A DNA stretch of 64,000 bases from Bradyrhizobium sp. 149 (lineage in GTDB: Bacteria > Pseudomonadota > Alphaproteobacteria > Rhizobiales > Xanthobacteraceae), in contig NZ_JADPKK010000023.1 of assembly GCF_023073915.1 (NCBI RefSeq), forward strand, positions 806,001-870,000, in the 5' to 3' direction. Positions within the stretch are counted from its first letter, which is position 1. The number at the start of each line of letters is the position of its first letter. The notes under the pieces were generated by a model. It saw only the letters and a program-made list of their open reading frames with translations. It was not told the DNA's origin and searched no databases. The position numbers and the translations under genes were made by a program. This document shows positions 47,270 to 55,935 of the stretch, in pieces.

Positions 47270-48121
47270 ATGCGTTCGATGCTGTTCGTGCCGGGCGACT
47301 CCCCGCGTAAATTCGAGAAGGCCAGCGAAGGCAAGGCCGACGCGCTGATCATCGATCTCGAAGACTCCGTCGTCACCGACAAGAAGCCGGAGGCGCGCGG
47401 GTTGACGCTGGCGATGCTGAAAGGTTCTCGCGGCCGCCATCAGCTCTATGTCCGCGTCAACGCGCTCGACACCGGCATGACGCTCGCTGACCTCGCCGCC
47501 GTCATTCCAGGCAAGCCCGACGGCATTGTGCTGCCGAAATCGCAAGGCGGCGACGACGTGCGGCAGATCGCGAGCTGGCTCGAAGCTTTGGAAGTTGCGG
47601 CTGGTCTCGCAATCGGCTCAACGCGCATCGTCTGCGTGGCGACGGAAACCGCAGGATCGATCTTCGGGCTCGGCAGCTACAAGGGCTGCTCCCCTCGCCT
47701 CGCGGGCCTGATGTGGGGCGCGGAAGATCTTTCGGCCTCGCTCGGCGCCACTGAAAAGGCGTCAGGCGGCGTGTTCCACAGCCCTTATCGTCTGGCCCGC
47801 GATCTCTGCCTCATGGCGGCCGCTGCGGCCGAGGTCGCGCCGATCGACACCGTCTATACCGACATCGACAATCTGGCTGGGCTGGAGCAGGAAACGCGCG
47901 CCGCGCGGCGCGATGGATTCTCGGCGAAGGCGCTGATCCATCCCAAGCACGTCGACGTGGTCAATGCGGCATTCGAGCCGACCGAAGCCGAGCGCAATTG
48001 GGCGGAGAAGGTGATCGCGACGTTCGCGAACAATCCGAATTCCGGTACGCTGCGCCTCGACGGTCAGATGATCGACAAGCCGCATCTTCGCGCCGCGAGG
48101 AAAATCCTCGGCCAGCCCTAG
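47270..48121 (+). CDS. HpcH/HpaI aldolase / CitE-like CoA-ester lyase
   Basis: A 283-residue protein of the CitE-like superfamily. The N-terminus is MRSMLFVPGDSPRKFEKASE, followed by DALIIDLEDSVV with metal-binding acidic residues, ETAGSIFGLGSY, and LAGLMWGAEDLSASLGA. Family members cleave or form malyl-CoA, citramalyl-CoA or related esters. The ATG at 47270 follows GAGGGA; a TTG three bases upstream is also open. There are no citrate lyase alpha or gamma genes nearby, so it is a stand-alone CoA-ester lyase rather than a citrate lyase subunit. Confidence 0.88.
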   Translation: MRSMLFVPGDSPRKFEKASEGKADALIIDLEDSVVTDKKPEARGLTLAMLKGSRGRHQLYVRVNALDTGMTLADLAAVIPGKPDGIVLPKSQGGDDVRQIASWLEALEVAAGLAIGSTRIVCVATETAGSIFGLGSYKGCSPRLAGLMWGAEDLSASLGATEKASGGVFHSPYRLARDLCLMAAAAAEVAPIDTVYTDIDNLAGLEQETRAARRDGFSAKALIHPKHVDVVNAAFEPTEAERNWAEKVIATFANNPNSGTLRLDGQMIDKPHLRAARKILGQP

Positions 48122-48257
48122 ATCAGGTTGCAAGCCTCACCACGATCGTTCGCCAAGCCGCAAACGTCCTGGAGATCATGGAAGGTGCCGGAGGTGGCCG
48201 CGCTGATCGCTCGGACTGTCGACCGATTGCGGCCGAAGGCAGCGGCCTGAGCTGACC

Positions 48258-48674
48258 TCAGTCAAATCCCTGAATCGGCGGCGGCGTGGTCTGCGCAGGC
48301 ACCGCAGGAACAGCTTGAACGGGCTGCACCGCAGGGGCGGCTTGAACCGGCGGATTGCCGGCAGCTCTCATCTGGCCGTTCGCATCCATCGCCTCGCGTG
48401 CGCGCGGCGGAACGCCGGTCGCGGTTGCGCGGTAGGCTTCGCGGCGCGGCGGCTGCCGGTGTCTCGCCGAACGTGAACCTCTCACGCCCCAGGACCGGGC
48501 GATTGCAGGCCCGGCGGTATAACCGACCACCGCGCCGGCGACGGCGCCGATCGGGCCCAGCACGACGGCGCCTGACACGGCTCCCAATGCCGCAGCACCA
48601 GCTCGTTCCTGTGCGGCGGCGCTTGCAGGCACGCTAGCCAGCATCACGATGGCAGTGATCAGAGCCTTGTTCAT
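48258..48674 (-). CDS. Secreted protein with glycine-zipper segment
   Basis: A 138-residue protein. A clear signal peptide (MNKALITAIVMLASVPASAA) is followed by an Ala/Gly-rich segment AVVLGPIGAVAGAVVGYTAG resembling a glycine-zipper membrane domain. A basic stretch and a Pro/Ala/Gln-rich C-terminus containing VQPVQAVPAVPAQ complete it. It is likely an envelope protein of unknown role. The ATG at 48674 fits the signal peptide and a GAGGGAGA site; an in-frame ATG at 48704 is possible. Its ribosome site lies in a small hairpin. Confidence 0.75.
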   Translation of the reverse strand: MNKALITAIVMLASVPASAAAQERAGAAALGAVSGAVVLGPIGAVAGAVVGYTAGPAIARSWGVRGSRSARHRQPPRREAYRATATGVPPRAREAMDANGQMRAAGNPPVQAAPAVQPVQAVPAVPAQTTPPPIQGFD

Positions 48675-48682
48675 CGGAGCGT

Positions 48683-48696
48683 CTCCCTCACGGGAG
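48683..48696 (-). promoter_or_regulatory. Hairpin covering a ribosome binding site
   Basis: On the minus strand CTCCC-GTGA-GGGAG: a 5-bp stem whose 3' arm is the Shine-Dalgarno sequence of the glycine-zipper gene. It could lower translation; the stem is short, so this is tentative. Confidence 0.3.
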
Positions 48697-48837
48697 TGAC
48701 TCATACTTAAATATGGCTGCACGAAGTTAGTTCGTTGCCCAACGCAGGGCCATCGCCGCTGGAACTCCGGCAATTCAAAGGCCTCTGTTTCAGAACGTCG
48801 CCGAGGCGGCGGGGCCGACGGCCACCGCCACAATCAA

Positions 48838-49635
48838 TCAGACGATCTTGATCGACATGTCCGGCAGGCCCTCGAGCTTGCACAGCAGCACGTCGCCCTT
48901 CACGACCGGACCGACATTCTCCGGCGTGCCGGAATAGATGATGTCGCCGGCCTTGAGTTCGAACGCTTCCGAGAGCTTTGCGATCTGCTCGGCGACGCTC
49001 CAGATCATCTTGCTGAGATCGGAGTTCTGCTTCACCTTCCCGTTGATCGCCAGCGAAATCGCGCCGTTGTCGAAATGACCGGTCTTGCTGGCCGGGTGGA
49101 TCGGGCCGATCACCGCGGCGTGGTCAAAGCTCTTGCCGATCTCCCAGGGCTTCTTCTCCGCGGCCATCCCGTTCTGGAGATCGCGCCGGGTCATGTCGAG
49201 GCCGAGCGCGTAGCCATAGACATGATCGAGCGCCTTCTCGGCCGGGATGTTGGAGCCGCCGGACTTCAGTGCGGCGACCAGCTCGACCTCGTGATGATAG
49301 TTCTTGGTCAGCGACGGATAGGGATGATCGGCGACCTCGCCCACAGCGACGTTCTGGATTGCATCGGTTGGCTTCTGGAAGAAGAACGGTGGCTCGCGGT
49401 TCGGGTCCGAACCGCGCTCGATCGCGTGCGCCGCATAGTTGCGCCCGATGCAGTAGATGCGGCGGACCTGGAACACGCTGGTTTCGCCGACAATCGGGAT
49501 GGTGACCATCGGCACCGGGAAGAGCGGCTTCGGCCCCGCCTGCGCCGCAGCCGGCACAACTTCCGCGATCGAAGCAGCACTTGCCGCCGCAGCAATTGCG
49601 AGCAGCTCACGCCGCGTTGGTGAGGTCTCTTTCAT
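48838..49635 (-). CDS. Fumarylacetoacetate hydrolase family protein with Tat signal
   Basis: A 265-residue FAH-fold protein. It has CIGRNYAAHAIERGSDPN, FFFQKPTDAI, YHHEVELVAAL with metal-binding acidic residues, GYALGLDMTRRDLQ, and a C-terminal IIYSGTPENVGPV. The first approximately 32 residues (SPTRRELLAIAAAASAAS...AAAQA) form a twin-arginine signal, so the enzyme is predicted to be exported, which is unusual for a normally cytoplasmic family. It probably hydrolyses or isomerises an acylpyruvate-like compound. It is divergent from a LysR-type regulator that probably controls it. Confidence 0.88.
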   Translation of the reverse strand: MKETSPTRRELLAIAAAASAASIAEVVPAAAQAGPKPLFPVPMVTIPIVGETSVFQVRRIYCIGRNYAAHAIERGSDPNREPPFFFQKPTDAIQNVAVGEVADHPYPSLTKNYHHEVELVAALKSGGSNIPAEKALDHVYGYALGLDMTRRDLQNGMAAEKKPWEIGKSFDHAAVIGPIHPASKTGHFDNGAISLAINGKVKQNSDLSKMIWSVAEQIAKLSEAFELKAGDIIYSGTPENVGPVVKGDVLLCKLEGLPDMSIKIV

Positions 49636-49708
49636 GATTTGTGCTCCCTTTTATGTTCGTTGGGCGCGTCATGCGTGCCGGCCCGCCTGATGGTCGATAT
49701 TCAGTATG

Positions 49709-49721
49709 CCAGCAACGCTGG
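49709..49721. promoter_or_regulatory. 13-base dyad in FAH/LysR intergenic region
   Basis: CCAGC-AAC-GCTGG: perfect symmetry, between the divergent FAH-family and LysR genes. It lies 13 bases from a second dyad of the same size. Confidence 0.35.
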
Positions 49722-49733
49722 ACTGGCACGTCC

Positions 49734-49746
49734 TCTCATTGTGAGA
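49734..49746. promoter_or_regulatory. LysR-box candidate (T-N11-A)
   Basis: TCTCA-TTG-TGAGA: a perfect dyad that also satisfies the T-N11-A rule for LysR-type operators. It is about 90 bases upstream of both divergent genes. Confidence 0.5.
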
Positions 49747-49833
49747 ACAGGCCGCCTGCGGCCGAGCCTTCCAAGCCAGCGCCCTTAGCCCTAGCATGGA
49801 ACTTGCATAAATTCTGGGCGACAGGGACGCCGC

Positions 49834-50733
49834 ATGAACCTCATCAGCCTCGACATCCGCATGCTCCGGTCGCTGATCTCCGTGGTCGAGACCGGCAGTA
49901 TCACCGAGACTGCGCGTCGGCTGGGCCGCACCCAGCCGGCCATCACCCTGCAATTGCAGCGGCTGGAGGAGCTCACCGGCAAGCAGTTATTCGAGCATGC
50001 CGGCCGCCGGCTGACACTGAGCGAGGACGGCACCACGGTTCTCACCTACGCCAAATCCATCCTGCGGTTGCATGACGAATTGATTTCGCAGCTGGCGTCA
50101 CAGGAGATCGAGGGTCAGGTCGTGCTCGGCACGCCCGATCTCTATGCCGCCTTCATGCTGCCGCAGATCCTCAGCGTGTTCCGTAAATCCTTCCCGCGCG
50201 TCCAGGTCGAGCTCAATTGCGCGCTCTCGACGCCGCTGGTCGGTCTCGTCAAGCGCGGCGATGTCGACATCGCGCTCGTCACCCGCATGAACGATTTTAC
50301 CGGCGGCCAGGTGGTGCGGCGCGAGCAACTGGTCTGGATGACGGGCGAGCAGTCCGCCGCGCACCAGGAACGGCCCATTCCGCTGGCGCTGCTGCCGCCT
50401 GGCAACATCTATCGCGACTACGCGATCGACGCGCTGGAACGCGCGAATTTGCGCTGGCGCATCGCATGCGTCAGCGAAAGCGTCGGCGGCCTCCAGGCGG
50501 CGGCCTTCGCCGGCATGGCCGTGACTGTGCTCGGCCGCAGCGCGCTGGTGCCGGCGATGCGCGCGATCGGCTCGAACGAGGGCTTGCCGCCACTGCCGAA
50601 GATCGAGCTGCTGCTGTACAAGTCAAGCGGCGCGACCTCGAAGGCGGCAAACGCGTTGCACGATTATCTCGCGCATTATCTGCGCCTCGACGAAGAGCTC
50701 AGCGGCCGCGGCGGGCCGATCGAGCTATCGTAG
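49834..50733 (+). CDS. LysR-type transcriptional regulator
   Basis: A 299-residue LysR-family protein. The N-terminal winged helix-turn-helix has DIRMLRSLISVVETGSI, SITETARRLGRTQPAITLQL and GKQLFEHAGRRLTLSEDG; the C-terminal effector domain follows. It is divergent from the exported FAH-family gene with a T-N11-A dyad between them, the usual arrangement for target and regulator. The gene is convergent with the amidase that ends the neighbouring operon. Confidence 0.9.
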   Translation: MNLISLDIRMLRSLISVVETGSITETARRLGRTQPAITLQLQRLEELTGKQLFEHAGRRLTLSEDGTTVLTYAKSILRLHDELISQLASQEIEGQVVLGTPDLYAAFMLPQILSVFRKSFPRVQVELNCALSTPLVGLVKRGDVDIALVTRMNDFTGGQVVRREQLVWMTGEQSAAHQERPIPLALLPPGNIYRDYAIDALERANLRWRIACVSESVGGLQAAAFAGMAVTVLGRSALVPAMRAIGSNEGLPPLPKIELLLYKSSGATSKAANALHDYLAHYLRLDEELSGRGGPIELS

Positions 50734-50743
50734 TTTCCGCCTC

Positions 50744-52210
50744 CTAGCGCAATGCCATCTGCGGCCAGAATTTGGCCCAGGGTTGCGCAGCCTCGAATGC
50801 AGCGGCGATCCGGAAGATCGTGGGCTCGTCGAGCCAGGGGGCGACGATTTGAAGGCCGATCGGCATTCCATCACGATCGAAGCCGCAGGGCAGCGTCGCC
50901 GCCGGAAGGCCGGCGAGATTGATCGGCCAGGTGAAGGGCGACCAGCCCAGATGCGGATCGACCTTGCTGCCGTCGACTGTGTCGACACCGATCCGGCCGG
51001 CTCCGAACGCGGTCACCGCCACCGTCGGCGTTACCAGCGCATCGACGCGCTCGAAAAGCTTCAGGAAGCCGCTGCGAACCCGGCCGCGGCGATAACCCGC
51101 TTCGACATAGTCCGTGCCGCTGTAGCGGCGGCCGGCACGGATGACATCAAGATAGTCTGGTTCGGAGCTGGCGAGATCGACCGTGCTCTTGGTCTCGACC
51201 GCGGCCGCCTGTTCGGTAAAGGCGATCGGCTTCAGCGTGTGCTCCAGGATACCGGGATCGAGGCCAGGACCATCCATGGTGACCTGCGCGCCGCAAGCGT
51301 CGAGAATGACCAGCGCCTTTCCGAACGCCGCGCGCACCTCGGGGCTGACGGCGGCGTAGCCGAGATCGACGCTGGCGCCGATACGAATGCCGTTCAACGG
51401 CTCGGCATTCGTATTGAATCGCCGTGCCGCCACCGGCAGGCTTGCGGGATCGCGTAGATCGTAGCCGGCGATGATCTCCAGCGTCAGCGCGGCATCCGCA
51501 ACCGTGCGCGTGATCGGCCCGGTATGCGCGAGCGAGCCCCAGGATGGTGGCGAGAAGCCGGGTGAGCGCGGCACGAGGCCAAAGGTCGGCTTCAGGCCGA
51601 ACACACCGCAAAAGGACGAGGGCACACGGATCGAGCCGACCCCATCGGTGCCGATCGCGATCGGACCGCAGCCGGCGGCGACGCCCGCCGCCGCGCCGCC
51701 GCTCGATCCGCCGCTGGTGCGACCGGGATTCCAGGGATTGCGCGTGGTGCCCGTGACCGGGCTGTCCGCCGTCAGCTTGTAACCGGACTCGCAGGTCGTC
51801 GTCTTGCAGGTGACGATCGCACCCGCCGCCTTCAGCGCCGAGACGACCGCCGCGTCGACATCGGGCACGAATGCATGGTTCATCGGCGAGCCGCCATAGG
51901 CCGGCACGCCCGCGACAAACACAAGGTCCTTTATCGTGACGGGTACGCCGGCGAGCGGTCCCTTGGCATCGCCGGCGCGCATCTCCCTGGTGAGACGATC
52001 GGCCTCCGCCCTCGCCTGCTCGTACATCGGCGTCACCACCGCGTTGCAGGTCTCGTTCGTCGCCTCCAGCGCGGCGATGGTATCGTCGACGACATCGCGC
52101 GGGGTGAATGCCTTGCGCCGGTAGCCGGCCATGATCTCGGTTGCGGAAAGCGAGCCGAGGCCAGTCGGCGACGGCGGGAAGGCCGTTCGGCCGGAACCAT
52201 CAGTCATCAT
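50744..52210 (-). CDS. Amidase (amidase signature family)
   Basis: A 488-residue amidase-signature enzyme with an intact Ser-cisSer-Lys triad: Lys in VTIKDLVFVAGVP, cis-Ser in SGGSSGGAAAG, and Ser in GTDGVGSIRVPSSFCG. It hydrolyses a carboxamide or related C-N bond. The start ATG-ATG at 52210 lies 13 bases after the upstream FAD-subunit stop; the frame is open a little further but that part overlaps coding sequence. It is the last gene of a catabolic operon, downstream of the ABC transporter and molybdenum hydroxylase, suggesting it acts late on the same nitrogen compound (inference). Confidence 0.9.
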   Translation of the reverse strand: MMTDGSGRTAFPPSPTGLGSLSATEIMAGYRRKAFTPRDVVDDTIAALEATNETCNAVVTPMYEQARAEADRLTREMRAGDAKGPLAGVPVTIKDLVFVAGVPAYGGSPMNHAFVPDVDAAVVSALKAAGAIVTCKTTTCESGYKLTADSPVTGTTRNPWNPGRTSGGSSGGAAAGVAAGCGPIAIGTDGVGSIRVPSSFCGVFGLKPTFGLVPRSPGFSPPSWGSLAHTGPITRTVADAALTLEIIAGYDLRDPASLPVAARRFNTNAEPLNGIRIGASVDLGYAAVSPEVRAAFGKALVILDACGAQVTMDGPGLDPGILEHTLKPIAFTEQAAAVETKSTVDLASSEPDYLDVIRAGRRYSGTDYVEAGYRRGRVRSGFLKLFERVDALVTPTVAVTAFGAGRIGVDTVDGSKVDPHLGWSPFTWPINLAGLPAATLPCGFDRDGMPIGLQIVAPWLDEPTIFRIAAAFEAAQPWAKFWPQMALR

Positions 52211-52223
52211 CAACCCTAAAAGA

Positions 52224-53021
52224 CTAGCTGAGCGCCGCGTCGACGGCACGCTTGGTCATGACCGTGACGAGATGCGCACGGTAGTCGGCTTCGGCATGGA
52301 TGTCGGAGGTGAGACCGTCGGTGTCGATCTTGATGGCCGCGATCGCAGACGGATCGAAATTTTGCGACAGCGCCTCCTCCATCGGGGGCACGCGGAACAC
52401 GCCGGAGCCTGCTCCGGTCACGGCCACGCGAACGCCCTCGGCGAATTTCGCGACGAACACGCCGACCAGCGCATAGCGCGACGCCGGCGCCTTGAATTTT
52501 GCGTAGCCGGCCTTGAGCGGCACCGGAAAGCGGATCGCGGTGATGATCTCGCCAGGTTCAAGCGCGGTCTCGAACAGGCCGCGGAAGAACCCGTCAGCCG
52601 CGATCTCTCGTGTGCTGGTGACGATGGTCGCGCCCAGGCCGAGCACACCTGCCGGATAATCGGCCGCCGGATCGTTGTTCGCGACCGAGCCGCCGATGGT
52701 GCCGCGGATGCGTACCGCGGGATCGCCAATCATCGACGCCAGTGCGGCCAGACCGGGAATCCTTGCCTGCACCAGCTTCGAGGCAGCCACCACCACATGT
52801 GGCGTCATCGCACCAATGGTGATGGTGGCGCCGTCATCGGCGATACCCTTGAGGTTCCCGAGCCTCGACAGGTCGATCAAGGCAGGCGGACTGGCCAGCC
52901 GCTGCTTCAGCGTCGGGATCAGCGTCATGCCGCCGGCGACGAGCTTGCTGTCCTCGATCGAGGTGAGCAGCTTCGCAGCATGGGGAATCTGGTCCGGCTG
53001 GTGATAGGCAAACGGTTTCAT
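52224..53021 (-). CDS. Molybdenum hydroxylase FAD subunit (CoxM-like)
   Basis: A 265-residue FAD-binding subunit of the xanthine dehydrogenase family. The N-terminus is MKPFAYHQPDQIPHAAKLLT; FAD motifs are AGGMTLIPTLKQRL and TIGGSVANNDPAADYPA. It carries electrons between the iron-sulfur subunit and an acceptor. The ATG at 53021 has a GGAGG ribosome site eight bases upstream; the frame is open upstream but overlaps the large subunit. It lies 11 bases after that subunit and before the amidase. Confidence 0.92.
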   Translation of the reverse strand: MKPFAYHQPDQIPHAAKLLTSIEDSKLVAGGMTLIPTLKQRLASPPALIDLSRLGNLKGIADDGATITIGAMTPHVVVAASKLVQARIPGLAALASMIGDPAVRIRGTIGGSVANNDPAADYPAGVLGLGATIVTSTREIAADGFFRGLFETALEPGEIITAIRFPVPLKAGYAKFKAPASRYALVGVFVAKFAEGVRVAVTGAGSGVFRVPPMEEALSQNFDPSAIAAIKIDTDGLTSDIHAEADYRAHLVTVMTKRAVDAALS

Positions 53022-53032
53022 TGTTATCCTCC

Positions 53033-55420
53033 CTATTCCGCAGCGACGGGCAGCGACGCGTTCTGCAGCAGGCGCCAGATCCGGTTCGGCGTCGCCGGCA
53101 TGTCGACATGGGTGACGCCGAGATGCGATAGCGCGTCGACCACGGCGTTGATGATGGCAGCGGGAGAGCCGATGGTGCCGACCTCGCCGCAGCCTTTCAC
53201 GCCCATCGGCGTGTGCGTGCACAGCGTCGAATGGGTCGCGATCTTCATCATCGGCATGTGGTCGGCGCGCGGCATGCAATAGTCCATCAGCGAACCCGAC
53301 AGCAGCTGGCCGGAGCCCTCGTCATAGACCGCGTTCTCGTACAGCGCCTGGCCGACGCCCTGCACGATGCCGCCATGCAACTGCCCCTCGACGATCATCG
53401 GGTTGATAACCGTGCCGACGTCGTCCACCGCGGTGTAATTGACCAGCGTCACCGTGCCGGTTTCCGGATCGACCTCGACCTCGGCGATGTGGCAGCCGCC
53501 GGGATAGGTGAAGTTGACGGGATCGTAATAGGCCTGCTCTTCCAGCCCCGGCTCCAGCACTTCGAGCGGATAGTCATGCGGCACGTAGGCGGCGCCCGCG
53601 ATCTCCTCGAACGTCTTGGCGCGGTCGGTGCCCGCGACGGAGAATTTTCCCGCCTCGAACTGGATATCCACTTCGGCCGCTTCAAGCAGATGTGCCGCGA
53701 TCTTCTTGCCTTTCGCGACCACCTTGTCCGTCGCCTTCGACAGCGCCGCGCCGCCGACCACTAGCGAACGAGAGCCATAGGTGCCCATGCCGAACTGCAC
53801 GCGGTCGGTATCGCCGAACACGATGTCGACATTGTCGAACGCGACGCCGAGCTTTTCCGAGACGATCTGCGCGAACGTCGTCTCGTGGCCCTGGCCGTGA
53901 TTGTGGGTGCCGATCATGACGGTCACCTGGCCGGTCGGATGCACGCGGACCGTGGCGCTTTCATAGAGCCCGCCGCGCGCTCCCAATCGTCCCGCGAAGC
54001 GCGACGGCGCAAGGCCGCAGGCCTCGACATATGTCGAGTAGCCGAGCCCGCGGAATTTGCCCCTGCGCGCCGATTCTGCCTTGCGGATGCCGAAGTTCTT
54101 GACGTCGGCCGCGACGAGCGCGCCGTCGAGACACCCCATCGGATCGCCGGAATCGTACTGCACCAGCACCGGCGTCTGATACGGATAGGCCTCCTTCGGA
54201 ATCATGTTGCGTCGGCGGATCTCGACGCGGTCGATACCCATTTCGGCTGCCGCGACGTCGACGATACGCTCCAGCACGAACGTGGCCTCGGGCCGGCCCG
54301 CGCCGCGATAGGCGTCGACCGGAACGGTGTTGGTGAACACTACCTTCACGTTGCAGTAGATTGCCGGCGTGGTGTAGACGCCGCCGAGCAGCGGACCATA
54401 GAGATTGGTCGGAATGTTCGGTCCGAAGGTCGAGAGATAGCCGCCCATATTGGCGAGCGTGTTGACACGGAAAGCGAGGAATTTTCCGGTCTCGTCGAGC
54501 GCGAGCTCGGCCTCGGTGACGTGATCGCGCCCGTGGCGATCGGAGACATAGCCCTCCGACCGGCTCGCCACCCATTTGATCGGCCGCATCACGCGTTTGG
54601 CGGCCCAGGTGATCACGGCCTCCTCGCCGTAGTGGAACTGCTTGACGCCGAAGCCGCCGCCGACATCGGGCGCGACCACGCGCAGCTTGTGCTGCGGAAT
54701 GTTCAGCACCAGCGCGCCCATCAGGAGGCGCACGACGTGCGGAAACTGGCTGGTGGTCCACAGTGTGAAGCGATCGGTGCCGGGCTCGTATTCGGCGATC
54801 GCCGCGCGCGGCTCCATCGGGTTGCCGATCAATCGGTTGTTGACGAGGCTGAGCTTTGCGACGTGCGCCGCTTTCCGGAAGGCGGTTTCGACCGCGGCCT
54901 TGTCGCCGAGCTCCCAATCGCAGCAGATGTTGTTCGGCACATCGTCGAACAATTGCGGCGCGCCCGGCCGCACGGCTTCGAGCACGCCGACCACCGAGGG
55001 CAGTACCTCGTAATCGACCGTCAGCAGCTCGGCCGCCGCGCTGGCCTGCGCCGGCGTCTCCGCGATGACGAAGGCCACCATGTCGCCGACGAAGCGCACC
55101 TTGCCCTGTGCCAGCATCGGGAATGGCGGCTCCTTCATCGGTACGCCTTTGGCATCCGAGATGCCCCAGCCGCAGGGCAGCGAGCCCAGCTTGTCGGCCG
55201 CGGCATCCTCGCCGGTCAGGACCGCGATGACACCGGGCGATGCGAGTGCCGCACTCTTGTCGACGCCGCGCAGCATCGCGTGTCCGTGCGGCGAGCGCAC
55301 GAACACACCCGCGGTCATGCCGGGACGTTTGATGTCGGAGACGTAATTGCCGCGGCCGGTGAGGAAGCGCTGGTCCTCTTTCCGCTTCGGCGAGGCGCCG
55401 ATCCCGATCACATTGCCCAT
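53033..55420 (-). CDS. Molybdenum hydroxylase large subunit (CoxL/XdhB-like)
   Basis: A 795-residue molybdopterin-binding subunit. It has VVAPDVGGGFGVK near residue 249, the substrate-channel stretch AYRGAGRPEA at 370-379, IGTHNHGQGHETTFAQI, and the catalytic Glu746 in GCGEVGTIGSPAA. The AYRGAGRPEA loop, instead of the AYRCSFR loop of true CO dehydrogenase, shows it is a generic aerobic hydroxylase, not a CO oxidiser. It would hydroxylate an N-heterocycle or aldehyde. The ATG at 55420 overlies no ribosome site stronger than GAGAG, but is the family start; the gene is two bases downstream of the small subunit. Confidence 0.94.
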   Translation of the reverse strand: MGNVIGIGASPKRKEDQRFLTGRGNYVSDIKRPGMTAGVFVRSPHGHAMLRGVDKSAALASPGVIAVLTGEDAAADKLGSLPCGWGISDAKGVPMKEPPFPMLAQGKVRFVGDMVAFVIAETPAQASAAAELLTVDYEVLPSVVGVLEAVRPGAPQLFDDVPNNICCDWELGDKAAVETAFRKAAHVAKLSLVNNRLIGNPMEPRAAIAEYEPGTDRFTLWTTSQFPHVVRLLMGALVLNIPQHKLRVVAPDVGGGFGVKQFHYGEEAVITWAAKRVMRPIKWVASRSEGYVSDRHGRDHVTEAELALDETGKFLAFRVNTLANMGGYLSTFGPNIPTNLYGPLLGGVYTTPAIYCNVKVVFTNTVPVDAYRGAGRPEATFVLERIVDVAAAEMGIDRVEIRRRNMIPKEAYPYQTPVLVQYDSGDPMGCLDGALVAADVKNFGIRKAESARRGKFRGLGYSTYVEACGLAPSRFAGRLGARGGLYESATVRVHPTGQVTVMIGTHNHGQGHETTFAQIVSEKLGVAFDNVDIVFGDTDRVQFGMGTYGSRSLVVGGAALSKATDKVVAKGKKIAAHLLEAAEVDIQFEAGKFSVAGTDRAKTFEEIAGAAYVPHDYPLEVLEPGLEEQAYYDPVNFTYPGGCHIAEVEVDPETGTVTLVNYTAVDDVGTVINPMIVEGQLHGGIVQGVGQALYENAVYDEGSGQLLSGSLMDYCMPRADHMPMMKIATHSTLCTHTPMGVKGCGEVGTIGSPAAIINAVVDALSHLGVTHVDMPATPNRIWRLLQNASLPVAAE

Positions 55421-55422
55421 GG

Positions 55423-55914
<492 letters not shown>

Positions 55915-55935
55915 ACTCCTGTGCGCGACGGGTCT

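Noticed and set aside
47270..48121. Citrate lyase beta subunit (citE)
   Set aside because: There are no citrate lyase alpha, gamma or accessory genes nearby; stand-alone CitE-like proteins act on other CoA esters.
53033..55420. Aerobic carbon monoxide dehydrogenase (coxMSL) as identity of the molybdenum enzyme
   Set aside because: The large subunit has AYRGAGRPEA where CO dehydrogenase has the AYRCSFR loop, and the gene order and amidase/transport partners do not fit CO oxidation.
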